Positions 25,101 through 36,377 are shown, counted from the stretch's first letter. The stretch: 64,000 nt of DNA from Hevea brasiliensis (GCF_030052815.1 NC_079496.1:72405652-72469651), one strand, 5' to 3'. Notes: generated from the sequence alone by a model not told the origin. Made by a program: numbers and translations.

Positions 25101-28100
25101 ATGTTATATGTACTGCATTTCAAATTTTTATTGTGTACCACTGAGTATTTTTATATTTAGCAATAGCTTATTTTGCTATCGCAGATAAGGGCAAGGACAA
25201 AGCAGTAGAGTGAGTTGCTGAATTGGCAAGGACTTCGCTAATATTTTTATACGGGTATTTATTTATACCCTTGTAGTTATTTGATGTAAATATTATAATG
25301 TCTTATGTATTAATGAAAAGTTCAGCAGTTGTACAGTAAATTGTAATAATGTTATTTTGGATTATTTTTTTTTATAAATTAAGATCTGTATTTGTAAATT
25401 AAGTACTATATGCAATATGAATGAACTTGTTAAGTATTTTGAGATGACATATTTTTGGTTGAGTTGTGGAATTGAATTAAATTGTGTTGACTTGAGTTGA
25501 TTTAGGTTGAGAGTTGTGAAAATAATTATTATAAGTGTTTTTACAGGTTTTTGAAGAACTGTTTTCTCAAAATACAGACGGCACTCTGCCGAAATTTTTC
25601 TAAAATTTGCGGAAAAATAAAAATGGACAAAAATTTTACTAGTTTTGAAACTTCAATTAAATGTTTTAAATTCCTACTAAAATGCTCACCACTTCCAAAA
25701 AGTAAGAAAATGGTTTTAAAATCCCTTGCAGGGTACTTAATGAGTTATCGGTAGGTGAAGTTTGATAGTTCATTAGGTATTCTACGGGATCATGTTATGC
25801 CTTACAGAGGGGTAAGGTGTGACAGTGCCGTCTATATTTGGGGAAAACAGTTCTTCAAAAACCTATAAAAACACTTCTAATAATTCTTTTTCATCAAAAT
25901 CCATCACTACCACAACAAACTCAACATCAATTTTTCCCAAACTCTAAAATTCCAACATAACTCTCAATTCAAATATCATAAAAAATAATACTAAATAATT
26001 TCATTAAAGTAAAATCAATTTACATTCATCAACCAAACTTTACATAAGCAAATCCAAAATAATATTATTACAAACTCTATACAACTACTCATGACCAGTT
26101 TTTACATATACATACAGTTACATACACAAATATAAGCATTACATTTAGGGTATAAATTTATACCCGATAAAACTTCAGGCAAGGTGGATCCATGATCCAC
26201 AGCAGCTCATTCTGCTGCTCCTTTAGTCTCTATATCTGTGATAGCAATAACAGCCATCGCTGAGTACTATGACTCAGTGGTGCACAACATAGTAAAATAA
26301 CCTTTATGCATAATTTAAATCATACTTACTCAAAAACTAAACTGAATATGAGCAATAAATACAAAACATGATTTATAAGCTTTTAATCCAAACAATTTCA
26401 TTTCGAAAGTCTCAAACAAATTTTATAAAAACACATAGTTATATCATGCCATTCGAAACAATAACCATCTCAATAGCCAGAGGCTTATGAGAAATCACAT
26501 CACAAGGCTAGCTAGCTCAAATATATGGGTACCAATTCAATTTCTTCTTCTACTGGCACACACCTCAACACTTCAGCCAGAGAAAGAATCAAAATTCGAA
26601 ACTATTTCTTCCCACTATTCATGCTAGTAAGGTATTTAAATATATGGTCATGACACTGTGGTTTCAAAGTTATCTTAACAATTTACTAAATATTTATTGC
26701 CATTTCAAACACATACAAGTAAACTTTTAATAATTTAAGTCAAAAGCAGAATACACATTTTGCAATATAAGTAATTCATTTCATGCACTTTGTAAATAAA
26801 TTTTAAAGAATATTGATGTTGTGCACAAACCTTATACGAGTCGCCTCTTGGCCTTGACTCGATGCCTCGGGTTCTTTTCCAGTATTCTTTTTAACTGAAA
26901 CACATAATTTCACAATGTTTCAGTATCATAATTTATTATAAATCCAAAAAAATGAATTCAAATCTACTTATACCTAGCTTTAATATGCTAAACTTGATGT
27001 TCTTTAAAATTTGTATTTCAGGGTTACTATTCACAATACTATTCAAGTCAATTTGTTGACTTTCTAATGCTTAATAGGTATGGGAATTCTAATTTCACCC
27101 ACATACCACATTTTGGTTACCTAATTTGTTGGTTTTGGTTGTTTTCTCAAATCTTAAGTTTTTTAGGCACAAATTTCAAATTTTCAGTTTTGATGTCCTG
27201 TTTTGCACTGTTCCATTAGTCATGTTGCTGTTAGAATTTGGCTAGGTTTTCTTCATAGAAGTTGTTCCTTATTGTCTTAGCTTTATTTCCCTTTTTGAAT
27301 CACTCCATTTGGAGTTTTGTAGCCTAAGTTATAGCCATTTGAACATGGCTGGCCGGATTGGTCTAACCCAGATTTTCTTGGCACCTAATTTGGTTGTGGC
27401 AGTTTTGGGTCACTAAATTTGGGTGGCTAAATGACTTGGTTAAGGGTAGAATTTGGGTTTGTATTCTTCATGAAAGTTGTATTACTATGTTATACCTTTT
27501 TAATGCCACAAAAATCAGGTCATTTGGAACTGCCTAGCCCAAGTTATGGCTAAATGAACAAGCACTACTCATTTAGTCATTTTTGTACAAGTCAGTTTGC
27601 CTAATCCGGATTTGGCCAATTTGTTCTCTAAGTTATGGTCACTTTCTGAGTATGATTCCTCAATGAAAAATGTGCCATTTTGTGTCTAGTTTTACTCCCA
27701 ATTAGTCTCACACCAATTAGGTTGGTAAATTTTGATTTTTGGTCCCTGAAACGGGCCTAGGTCATGCTGCCTGCAGAATGACCATAACCAATCCGAATTT
27801 AAACTTAGTTCCAACACTTCATACACACCTCAAATGGTCACACTTAACTATTCCTCAACTCAAATAAGGTTAACTACACCATTTGGCTAATTCTCAAAAT
27901 TTTCTCCCCAAACCCTAGGTGCCAAGAACCCTAATTCATAAAATTCAAATCTAATGCATTCTAAATATCTATCCATAATTTACATACATAATTCAACCTA
28001 AGCAACCATTCAAATGCATCAAATTCACTCATTTCAAACCCTAACTATGGCTGGTCAAAATTCATGTTTGGTCCCTCAACCATGTTTTCTTTTGATTTTA

Positions 28101-29041
28101 AAGTTGAAATCTAAGTTAATTTAACTCATAACATGTATTTTAAACTAAAAATGTCAAATTAATTCCTTACCTCAACTTTGGAGTTCACTCCACCTAGTTC
28201 TTCTCTCTTCCTTCTTTCTTTCTTCTTCAATCTCCTTCTTAAGTTGAGGTAACAAGCCTTTATGAAGTATTTATGGAAAATATTAAGGTTAAATGAGGGA
28301 TTTCAAGCTTGAGTGCAACCTTCCACGGTGGGTTGGTAATGGAGAGAGAGAGAGTTGGCTGGCCAAATGAAGAAGATGAAAAGGTTTTATTTTTTTTTCT
28401 TTTATTTGTTTTATACATAATTATCTTAAGTTTTACTTAGTAAAAAATAAAATTAAATGTAATTATTTTTATCATCATGCTTAGGTCACCACATGATGTC
28501 ACTAATGCAATTTCTTTTCCTTTGTTTTTTTTTTTCATTCTTCTTTAATTTAATTCCTGATTCTGAAATTTTCTTTTCTTTGATTTTATTGGACAGTTAG
28601 GTCAGGATTCAGCTCTAGGGATAAATTGATCAAATTGCCCCTCGTCGGTTTGATCCGGTTTGCAAGTAATTCAATATTTCTTCCAGATCCTGGACCTAAT
28701 TATTTGACCTGCTTAACAATTCTTTTTCGTGATTTTCTCTTTCCACTATGTTCGCAATGGTCCTAAGGACCGCAACGTCACATTTTACGGTTCGAAATTT
28801 GAGTTTAAATTGACCTCGCAATCCTCCCGAGAAGGTCACCCATCACTGTGACTCCCGGCTCATTTAACTTATTGTGTTCTATTTTTATTATTTATACTTA
28901 ACTATTTGACAATTACTAATTATTTGTTTTTAGGGCTTATCTAGTGTTCTTAGATGTGGTTCTAATCTGCTTAATTATCTAGACTGACACCGGTCATCGA
29001 AAAAGTGAAATATACCAGGCTATACAAATAGGGGTGTTACA
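22112..29041 (-). mobile_element. Solo LTR A (gypsy subtype b) in Copia-2, interrupted by solo LTR B
   Basis: It starts TGTCACACC and ends GGGTGTTACA, with ATCCA at 22107-22111 and 29042-29046. Without the nested LTR it is about 3.45 kb, one LTR length, with no internal region. It is therefore a solo LTR left by recombination between the two LTRs of a full element. Minus orientation. It carries the hairpin pair (26236-26275) and the CCAATTAG pair (27708-27732). No gene. Confidence 0.95.
22347..25824 (+). mobile_element. Solo LTR B (gypsy subtype b) nested in solo LTR A
   Basis: 3,478 bp in plus orientation. It begins TATAACAGTCC, a mutated form of the usual TGTAACACCCC, and ends GGTGTGACA. 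The flanks are GTGCT (22342-22346) and GTGCC (25825-25829), a 5-bp duplication with one transition. The original LTR A sequence resumes exactly after it. A degenerate hairpin block is at 25141-25182. No gene. Confidence 0.92.
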
Positions 29042-29636
29042 ATCCATATATATGACAAGAAATGTGGCTGTGCTCCCACTAACCTTTTTGTATACACATG
29101 GTTCATATTCATTTTTAATAAAACCTAAAGATTTAATGGCTTCATCAAAATAGATGTTCCAACTTCTCAAAGCTTCCTTTAACCCATAAATGGATCTTTT
29201 TAGTTTGTATACTTTAAAACCGTCTTTGGATTAGGTTGTTCCATGAATATGTTTTCCTGAATGTATCCATTGAGAAAAGCTGTTTTGACATCCATTTGCC
29301 AAATCTCATAATCATGGTACGCAACTATAGATAATAAAATCCTAATGGATTTAAGCATGGCTACAGGCGAGAAAGTCTCTTCATAATCGATTCCTTGCCT
29401 TTCGCGAAACCCTTTCACAACCAGCTATGCTTTATAGGCCCCTACCTTTCCATCAGAACCAATTTTCTTCTTGAAAACCCATTTATTTTCTATAGGTATA
29501 ATACCTTCAGGAGGGTCTACAAGATCCCAAACATGATTCTTGTACATGAAATCCATTTCAGATTTCATTGCCTCAATCCATTTTGAAGAGTTAATATCTG
29601 ATATAGCTTTTTCAAAGGTTAAAGGATCATCTCCAT
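29042..29636 (-). pseudogene. pol: Copia-2 RT N-terminal half
   Basis: Readable blocks include QGIDYEETFSPVAMLKSIRI, then EIWQMDVKTAFLNGYIQENI and FMEQP (29200-29418), preceded in element order by conserved linker sequence near 29420-29620. An in-frame deletion or frameshift after FMEQP removes part of the following block. Cut at 29636 by G2 and at 29042 by solo LTR A. Confidence 0.9.
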
Positions 29637-31167
29637 TGTAACACCCCTATGTTTGGTAATGTGCTCTACTATTTCGACGACCAGTGTTGTCCGGACAGCT
29701 AGGATGCCTAGAACTACACTTCGATATGAGTGAGGAGACATTAAATAATGAAATACAAGAAAAGAAAATACAAGAAAAATAAAGGAAAAATAATAGTAAA
29801 GAAATGCAACCAAGTTAAGCGAGCCAAGAACCCTAGCGATGGGTGACCGCACCGGGAAGTCACGGCGTGGATCATTGACTAGCCCTGGACCGCGGGGAAC
29901 CTTGAAAAATATTTTTAAGATTTAAATAGACACCAATTGAAGTACAAATACCATTAGAAATATCAAAGAAAAATTAAATAATTAGTACAAAGAAAAGTGA
30001 GAAATCGAAAAACGGACAAAACCCGGTATTACCGAAAAATCGAGAACGCAACCTGAACAGGGGCATTATGGTCATTTGACACCCCGAGTTGTCTTTTGAC
30101 CTAAATGTCCATAAAAAATAAATAATATTACACTTGGAAAATATAATGAAAAATTAATTTAGGGGTACCTAATGTAAAAAGCAAAAATGGGGGGTTAAAA
30201 GTGGGAAATTGAAACTTTTGAATAAATTAACATTAAACTTGCAATAGTGCTCCACTAACTCATTAAATTGGACCATTTAATCTTCATCTTGGACCAGCAG
30301 ATTGTCATCTTCCTCATTTCTCAAAATTCAGCCAAAAATGGAGAAGGGAAGAACTCCATTGCCGCATGGTTTTGGAGATCCATGCAAGGGTGATCCAAGC
30401 TTCTTTCTCTCCACTTCCCTTCATTAAAGTTAATCCTCACACCATGGGAAGTAGATAGGCAGCAAGAAGATCAAGTTTTGGTGAAGTTTTGAAGAGTTTC
30501 CAAAGTGGTAAGTATGTATTTTTGATTAGTGCTTCATTAAAGTTTGTGAGGAGGTTATGGGTACTTGAATTATGGAGAGATTTTTAAGGTTTGATGTTGA
30601 ATGGGAATATGTACTTTTGGCAGCCATGGAAACACCTTGAAGGCAGTTTATTTGTGCTTGTAAATGGTAAATTAAATGATTGATTAAATGTATATTGTGT
30701 AAGAAATTGTTTGGGTGATGTATACTTAGTATATGTAAATGTAAAATGAAATTTAAAGCTTGGAAAGTAATGGAATGTAAGTGTACCATTGTGGCAGTTT
30801 GCTAACTCTTGAGGAATGTTGGAATTCATGCTTGGTTTATGGAATAATGATGTTAATTTGTGATAGGAGTTATGGCAGTTTGAGTGCATGTATGATGGTG
30901 TGAAGTTGGGCATGTAAATGGGCATGAATTGGTGATTGAATTGTTGTAAATTGAGTTGGACAAATTCTGCACTTGTTGGTGCACATTGAATGTAATTGTA
31001 AGCTGCCAAAATGACCTATAATATGTTATAAATTATGTTTAGGCTGTGGTACAACCAGAATTGGTTTGAAGGTTAAGTTTGGTGAGTGTTAAAAGTGATG
31101 CTTGATGTGTATGCAAGAATTTCAATAAGGCAGTTTGTGTTTTAGGTCTATAACTTTAAGTGTGTGA

Positions 31168-31194
31168 CTCCAATTGGTATGAGACCAATTGGAG
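31168..31194. other. Perfect 11-bp inverted repeat in G2 LTR
   Basis: CTCCAATTGGT and ACCAATTGGAG separated by ATGAG. A smaller inverted repeat, GGCACA/TGTGCC with an AAA loop, follows near 31204. Related pairs occur in the other LTRs; 56819-56845 in G4 is also perfect. Confidence 0.85.
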
Positions 31195-31259
31195 GTGAAA
31201 TTAGGCACAAAATGTGCCAACTTTCATGAAGGAAGCTTGCCAAAATTCTGCTTGCAAGG

Positions 31260-31720
31260 TAGCTTGAAAAATGACCAAATCCGGATTAAGTGCAAATAAG
31301 GCCTGAAAATTGACCAATTGGGCAGCGGTTAGTGTCTAGGCCATAAATCACTCAAAAAAGGTTCAATTGACCTGAAATTTTGACCATGAATAGTTAAGAC
31401 CCATATCTACAAGTCTTATGCAGACACCAAAACCCAGAAATGACCATAAGCAGGTCAAACAGCTTGCACAATTTCGGGTCCAAAAACTGGCAGAACCTAA
31501 AATGACCTAAAATGACCTAAAGTGACCAATTTTGATGCATTTTGACCAGCAATAGTAAAATGACCATAACTTGGTCTACATAACTCAGAATGACTTGTAA
31601 TTTGGCCCCGCATTCCATAAGACATAGATCTACAAGTTTGTAGTTTTGACCAAAACCTGAAAACCGAGGAAACTAGGTCGTCCGGCTAGGTCAAACTAAT
31701 ATCCCGGAATCCAGTAAATT
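31260..31720. promoter_or_regulatory. Dense TGACC/GGTCA motif field in G2 LTR
   Basis: I count 13 TGACC or GGTCA pentamers in about 460 bp; about one is expected by chance. Several are TTGACC, the W-box core bound by plant WRKY factors. Three lie in near-tandem at 31502-31525. Regulatory action is inferred from motif density only. Confidence 0.5.
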
Positions 31721-32583
31721 GCAAGAAAATGCAGTATACACAGAAATGAACTTGGTAACATGTACCAACCCTAAAAGATTATCGAATGTGACATATTAGT
31801 AACATTAAAACCTAAATTACCTAGAATGCAATGAGGTTCAACATATTAGGTTGATTAAGCAAATAATAGCATTCAATGAATTACTTACCAAGCATTATCG
31901 TTAGAGACAGTTTTATTGAGTACTGAAATACTTCAAATTGTGTTTCTCAGTTAGCAAAGACTCAGGGAGGGGAAGGAAACACTGAGTCAGAGCCAAGGGA
32001 CAGTTATCAGAGGCTTGTGCACAACTAGTTTTTAACTGATTTTGTTTGAATAATTCATATGATTAAATGACATACTTTTCTTATGTATTATGTTTAACAA
32101 GCATTGGATTTAATTCAATGATTATTGAAAATTGTTATAGTATGTATGAATTTAGCTTTGTGAAATGGTATTTCCACAAGTATTAAGCATTGTTATGGAT
32201 TGAATAAATTATGTTTTGGAAAATTGTGATAGAACATGTTTTGAATTGTGATGGTAATTTTCATGGAAAATGCAAATTTATGATTTGAATTGTGATGAGC
32301 ATAAAAAATTACTGGATATTGGAATTGACTTTGAATCGAATTATATTGTGATTTATGCTCACTAAAAGGATTGTGATATTGTTTTATATCTCACTATAGA
32401 TGCTTGACTAGGTTATTACCCGTCTCTCTCATTTGTTGAGAAGACAATGGAGTTAGTTGTGTTTTGATTACTATGGTACGTGCATAGGCTTAGATTTTCC
32501 TCTGATTTGAGGTTAGATCTAAGTTTATTTTATCGTTATGGCCCTTGCGGAAGATTCATTATTGTGATGGTACTGTGCACGAT

Positions 32584-32688
32584 GATTCGACCTCCCCGAC
32601 CATAGGGAGTTAAAATCTGATTCGACCTCCCCGACCATAGGGAGTTAGAATCTGATTCGACCTCCCCGACCATAGGGAGTTAGAATCA
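32584..32688. repeat. 35-bp minisatellite, three units (G2 5' LTR)
   Basis: Units start at 32584, 32619 and 32654 with GATTCGACCTCCCCGACC. The 3' LTR has only two units at the same place (39304, 39339). Confidence 0.93.
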
Positions 32689-33052
32689 CATCGAATATTG
32701 CCCTTTCGGATTAGTCTTGCATAGTTAGTGAGATAAAGATTGATTTTTGAGATACAACATGGTTTTTGAGATACATAATGATTTTTGAGATACAGAATGG
32801 CTTTTTAATGGTAAAGAATTGTGATTTCAATTATGGTTTATGTATAATTGATTTTGTTGGAATTACTAAATGGTTAGTTATGATTTGATAAATTGAATTT
32901 CATGATTGAAGTCAATTTATACAAATGATTCACATTTTTGGCAATGAATATTTTGAGTTTTAGAATTTGATGAGTATACAGATTTGCAAATTATTTACTG
33001 TAAATTTTTTCAATGTATATTGTACTATGTTTTAAATTATAGTTGTGCACCA

Positions 33053-33090
33053 CTGAGTTCACCACTCAGCGATAGCTTTGTATGCTGTCG
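33053..33090 (+). other. LTR hairpin pair (G2 5' LTR)
   Basis: Stem one is CTGAGT (33053-33058) with ACTCAG (33064-33069). Stem two is CGATAGC (33070-33076) with GCTGTCG (33084-33090), which pairs with one G-U. The second stem begins on the next base after the first. The same block is at 39738-39775 in the 3' LTR. Confidence 0.75.
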
Positions 33091-33232
33091 CAGGTAAAAA
33101 GAGCATAGAGCAGTGAATAAGTTTCTTTGAAGACATATTCTGATCAGCTCCATGTATATCATAGGTATACCCATGTACATAGGTTTTGATGTATGCATGT
33201 AATAATATGTATGTAAATTATTTGAGCAGTTG

Positions 33233-33240
33233 TATAAAAA
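33233..33240 (+). promoter_or_regulatory. Candidate TATA box of G2 LTR
   Basis: TATAAAAA preceded by GAGCAGTTG, 460 bp before the LTR end and about 140 bp after the hairpin pair. The matching site in the 3' LTR is at 39918-39925. Confidence 0.45.
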
Positions 33241-33706
33241 CTCTTGTAAAATATTTTGGTATGTAATTAAATGTAAATTATTGTAAATATAAAGCTGAGA
33301 TTTCATTTACTTGAATAGTTTTGTATTATAAATTTTGAGTCTTGTAATCAATGAAATGTTTCTTTATGATGAGAGTAGTTTGAAAATGAATTGATTGTTT
33401 ATTGAGAATGTAATTGTGAATTGAAATGAAGTTATTGAAGTTGTATTTGAGAAAACAAATTGGGAGCATTTTCTTCTGCAGGATTGAAGAACTGTTTTCT
33501 CAAAATACAGCCGGCACTTTGCCAAAATTTTGAAAAAAAATTTTATAACACCAGATTTTAATCGATGATTTAAATTTCACGAAAATTGTTTTAAAATCCC
33601 TTGTAGTATATCTAATGAGTTATCGGTAGGCGAAGTACGATAATTTATTAGGTGTACTACGGGATCTTGTTACATCTTACAGGGGAGTAGGGTGTGACAT
33701 GTTTTG

Positions 33707-33718
33707 TGGTATCAGAGC
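33707..33718 (+). promoter_or_regulatory. G2 primer binding site (tRNA-Met type)
   Basis: TGGTATCAGAGC, seven bases after the 5' LTR, complements the 3' end of initiator tRNA-Met. G3 (54063) and G4 (63230-63241, minus) have the same site. Confidence 0.93.
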
Positions 33719-33885
33719 AATGGTTTTAAAGTGAATTTTGAAGTGTGAATTTGAAATCTTTTTGTCGGTAACTACAACTGGTCAAATGTTTGATACATAT
33801 AGTACATTTACATCATAAATATGAACTAATGGAGAGGAATCTCCTTATGTTGGTTCTACAGGAATAGAAAATCTTGTGAAAAGAT

Positions 33886-35001
33886 ATGGAAGAGAAAAAT
33901 GAGACAATAGAACAGTCTGCGATGGCAGAAGAACAAGTTGAGGCCCCAGCTCCACAAAATGTCGAAGGTCTAACTGTACCAGTTTTACCGGTACAAACTA
34001 CTACACAAATGGCCCAGCAAATGGCCACTTTCTTTCAACAAATGGCTGATAATCTGTCAGCCCAAGCCCAAGTACAGACCCAACTCCCACAAGGGCAACA
34101 TGAAATAGAGAAGAGGGAGAAACCTATGGGTCAGAGCTCAAGCAGTAATTTGAGAAAGAGAAAAGAAATTGAGGAGCCCCGAGCTCAGGGATATAACAGA
34201 GGTGGATCATCAAGGCAGAGACCACCAAGGTCCAGTCGTCGAACAACTAGAAGTTCCTACCCTTCTCGTCAATGTGAAGCTTGTGGAAGATATCATGGTG
34301 GGATATGCTATAAGGCTATTGGAGCCTGTTATAACTGTGGAGGCACAGGACACTTTGCCAAGGACTGCACCAGTAGTCATAGAGTTGGACCACCTCCTAC
34401 TACTGCAAAAGGGTTAGTTCAAAGCCCTGTCACCAGAAGTTCACAACCACCTAGCAGAGGTAGAGGCAGGGGTAGAGGTAGCCTAGCAGGCAGCCAAGGC
34501 ACAGTGAAACAATCAGAGCAAAACAGTGCTCCGGTTAGAGTCTACGCAACGAGACAGAGGGAAGAAGTCGAGACATCTGATGTTGTGGCTGGTACCTTCT
34601 CAACTTTTAACCAAAATGTGTTTGTGTTATTTAACCTGGGTTCTACCTATTCTTATGTGAGTGCTAGCATCATTGATTGCATTGCTATTCCATGTACAAA
34701 AATGGACTTTGAGGTGCTAGTAACAAGTCTGCTAGGACAGAAGGTTAGGGTTAATAGAATGTATAGAGATTGTCCTTTGGTGATCCAAGGACACACTTTT
34801 CTGTCTGATTTCATTGAAATGCCCTTCAGAGATTATGATATCATCTTGGGCATGGATTGGTTAGCTAGGCATCATGCCATGATTGACTGTAGGCTGAAGA
34901 TAGTCACTTTCAGTCTCCCTCAGTACAGTGATGTGGTAATATATGGGAAGAGGCAGCTATTGCCATCAAACATTATTTCGGCTGCACTAGCCAGAAAATG
35001 A
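33886..35001 (+). CDS. gag: G2 gag-protease fusion lacking capsid
   Basis: An open frame of 371 residues from an ATG. Residues 1-75 match the gag N-terminus (MAQQMATFFQQMAD). The central capsid region present in G4 is missing, and the frame rejoins at the basic serine-rich segment (about 75-125). A CX2CX4HX4C zinc knuckle, CYNCGGTGHFAKDC, is at 148-161, followed by an RGRGRGRG stretch. The retropepsin region starts near 230; the usual DPGST site reads NLGST at 250-254, so the catalytic Asp is Asn. [11 protein letters not shown] follows at about 323-335. The frame stops just before the RT. It may still bind RNA through the knuckle but should neither assemble a capsid nor cleave. Confidence 0.8.
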   Translation: MEEKNETIEQSAMAEEQVEAPAPQNVEGLTVPVLPVQTTTQMAQQMATFFQQMADNLSAQAQVQTQLPQGQHEIEKREKPMGQSSSSNLRKRKEIEEPRAQGYNRGGSSRQRPPRSSRRTTRSSYPSRQCEACGRYHGGICYKAIGACYNCGGTGHFAKDCTSSHRVGPPPTTAKGLVQSPVTRSSQPPSRGRGRGRGSLAGSQGTVKQSEQNSAPVRVYATRQREEVETSDVVAGTFSTFNQNVFVLFNLGSTYSYVSASIIDCIAIPCTKMDFEVLVTSLLGQKVRVNRMYRDCPLVIQGHTFLSDFIEMPFRDYDIILGMDWLARHHAMIDCRLKIVTFSLPQYSDVVIYGKRQLLPSNIISAALARK

Positions 35002-35340
35002 TCAGAAAGGGGTGTGAAGCATACTTGGCACATGTGGTAGACACCCAAGTGGGGAGTCCAGCATTGAGGGACATCCCTACAGTATATGACTTTCCAGATG
35101 TGTTTCCTGATGAATTGCCAGGATTACCTCCGGAAAGAGAGGTGTAGTTTGAAATTAATGTTATGCCTGGTGTGGATCCAATCTCCATAAAACCATACAG
35201 AATGGCACCAGCATAGTTGAAGGAGTTGAAGGTACAGTTGCAAGAACTACTTGAAAAGGGCTTCATCCGCCCTAGTGTGTCATCATGGGGAGCGCCAGTA
35301 TTGTTTGTTAAGAAGAAGGATGACACTCTTCATTTATGTA
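34999..35340 (+). pseudogene. pol: G2 RT N-terminal remnant
   Basis: After the gag-protease stop, the next segment reads in a shifted frame as [20 protein letters not shown], then [37 protein letters not shown]. It has in-frame stops near 35145 and 35216 and ends abruptly at about 35340, before the RT catalytic motifs. It matches 4560-4900 of G1 and the G4 RT. Confidence 0.9.
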
Positions 35341-35450
35341 TTGTTTGACCTAGGGTCTGCATACTTTTATGTTAGAGTTAGAACTATATGTTCTGTTGTT
35401 ATTCCTTTACAGGGGAATAAATTTTGATGCATTAGTGATTAGTCCTTAAG
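35341..35450 (+). pseudogene. pol: Second, divergent protease fragment in G2
   Basis: Directly at the RT break the sequence reads [11 protein letters not shown], then, after a one-base frameshift near 35425, FDALVISP. This lines up with the retropepsin start [12 protein letters not shown] and DFEVLVTSP of G4. It keeps the catalytic Asp but differs from the first protease copy, so it came from another gypsy lineage or a much older copy. The order protease-RT-protease is not a normal pol. Confidence 0.6.
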
Positions 35451-36337
35451 ATAAGGATTGTGATAATAAGTGAAATTAGTATTCGAAGAGTTTATCGGCG
35501 AAAAGTATTTTATAACACACCATAAATTATAAAGCTAAACGGTAAGCCTACTTAATGTAAGGTAAGAGGACGTAAAAGTAAGATGCGGTAACAGAATTGT
35601 TCTAGATGAAGGCAGAGAGGTTACAGTTGTTAATTGTTAATGGATATTGTAATCAGAATAAGTTTCAGGTATTGGTGAATTCGAAAAGGATAAAAGATAG
35701 GAAAGTTTGATCTATTGGGATGTATCGTAGTAACTATGCAATGTTCTTGATGTTTATCTTGTAGTCGTAGATTCTGATCGACTTGAGATTATTGTGTAGA
35801 GCTACGTACTACCTGATAGTATACCTAGATAAGAATAGTTACGAACGGCATCTGTTTTGGTATAGTTATGCCAGGACAGAATTTAATTGTTAGAAATAAG
35901 TTTGAAAATCCTACTTAGGGATCTAAAACACAAAGGTTAGAATATCGAAAGGTTATAGTTCAGTATAAAAGGAAGTAAGTTATAGAATATTGACAGATAA
36001 ACAGAGTTATGAAAGTAAAAAAAAAAAAAAAAATCGAACAATTGGTTCAAATATAACAAAGAAATGTTACGAATGTGAGGAAGAATATGGGCTAGAATGG
36101 TCAGAGGACCAATGACTAGATAAATGATTCTAACATGACCTTAAGGGTCATTCAAGAAGGAACATGAATCGAAATATTAGACAGGACAATAGTAAGAGAA
36201 GATTGGTGATATACAAACAAATTAAACGTTGTATTAGATTGTTAAAAGTCTTATACAAATTTGAGGAAAAGAAGATTATACGATCATATAGAAAGGAGAA
36301 AATAAACGTATGACTATTGTAAGATAGCTATTAGGTA
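35451..36337 (+). mobile_element. G2 non-coding interior
   Basis: About 0.9 kb with no long open frame, in the place where RNase H, integrase and chromodomain should be. It is A-rich on the plus strand, with a run of 17 A at 36017-36033. I recognise no domain. It may be a heavily decayed pol of another lineage or captured DNA. Confidence 0.65.
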
Positions 36338-36377
36338 AAATTTCGCGGACGAAATTTATTTTAAGGGGGGGGAGAAT
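36338..36377 (+). promoter_or_regulatory. G2 polypurine tract with palindrome
   Basis: AAATTTCG (36338-36345) and CGAAATTT (36350-36357) form an inverted repeat. Then comes the run AAGGGGGGGGAGAAT directly before the 3' LTR. The polypurine tract primes plus-strand synthesis; the palindrome has no role I can name. Confidence 0.88.

Larger units (their letters stand above)
29637..33699 (+). repeat. G2 5' LTR (gypsy LTR subtype a)
   Basis: 4,063 bp, TGTAACACCCC to GGTGTGACA. Features along it: perfect inverted repeat at 31168-31194, TGACC/GGTCA field at 31260-31720, 35-bp minisatellite with three units at 32584-32688, hairpin pair at 33053-33090, TATA-like box at 33233. It matches 36378-40384 closely except in the first 50 bp or so. 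No conserved gene; the antisense open frames at 30526-31009 are partly repeated in the other LTR. Confidence 0.95.

Noticed and set aside
29619..29852. Recurring hydrophobic small frame at LTR starts (29619, 36388 minus; 48881, 52501 plus)
   Set aside because: It lies antisense to the LTR in pyrimidine-rich DNA, starts at GTG rather than ATG in the copy checked (48881), and is not open in the G4 copy.
30526..31009. 141- and 87-residue antisense frames in the G2 5' LTR
   Set aside because: The matching 3' LTR region has only a shorter frame; composition follows the AT-rich LTR and no domain is seen.
33707..33718. tRNA gene near the TGGTATCAGAGC sites
   Set aside because: Only the 12-base primer binding sequence is present; no cloverleaf surrounds any of the four sites.
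36017..36033. Poly-A run as the tail of a retroposed gene or SINE
   Set aside because: No duplication, no Pol III box and no recognisable gene upstream; it lies within the G2 interior.
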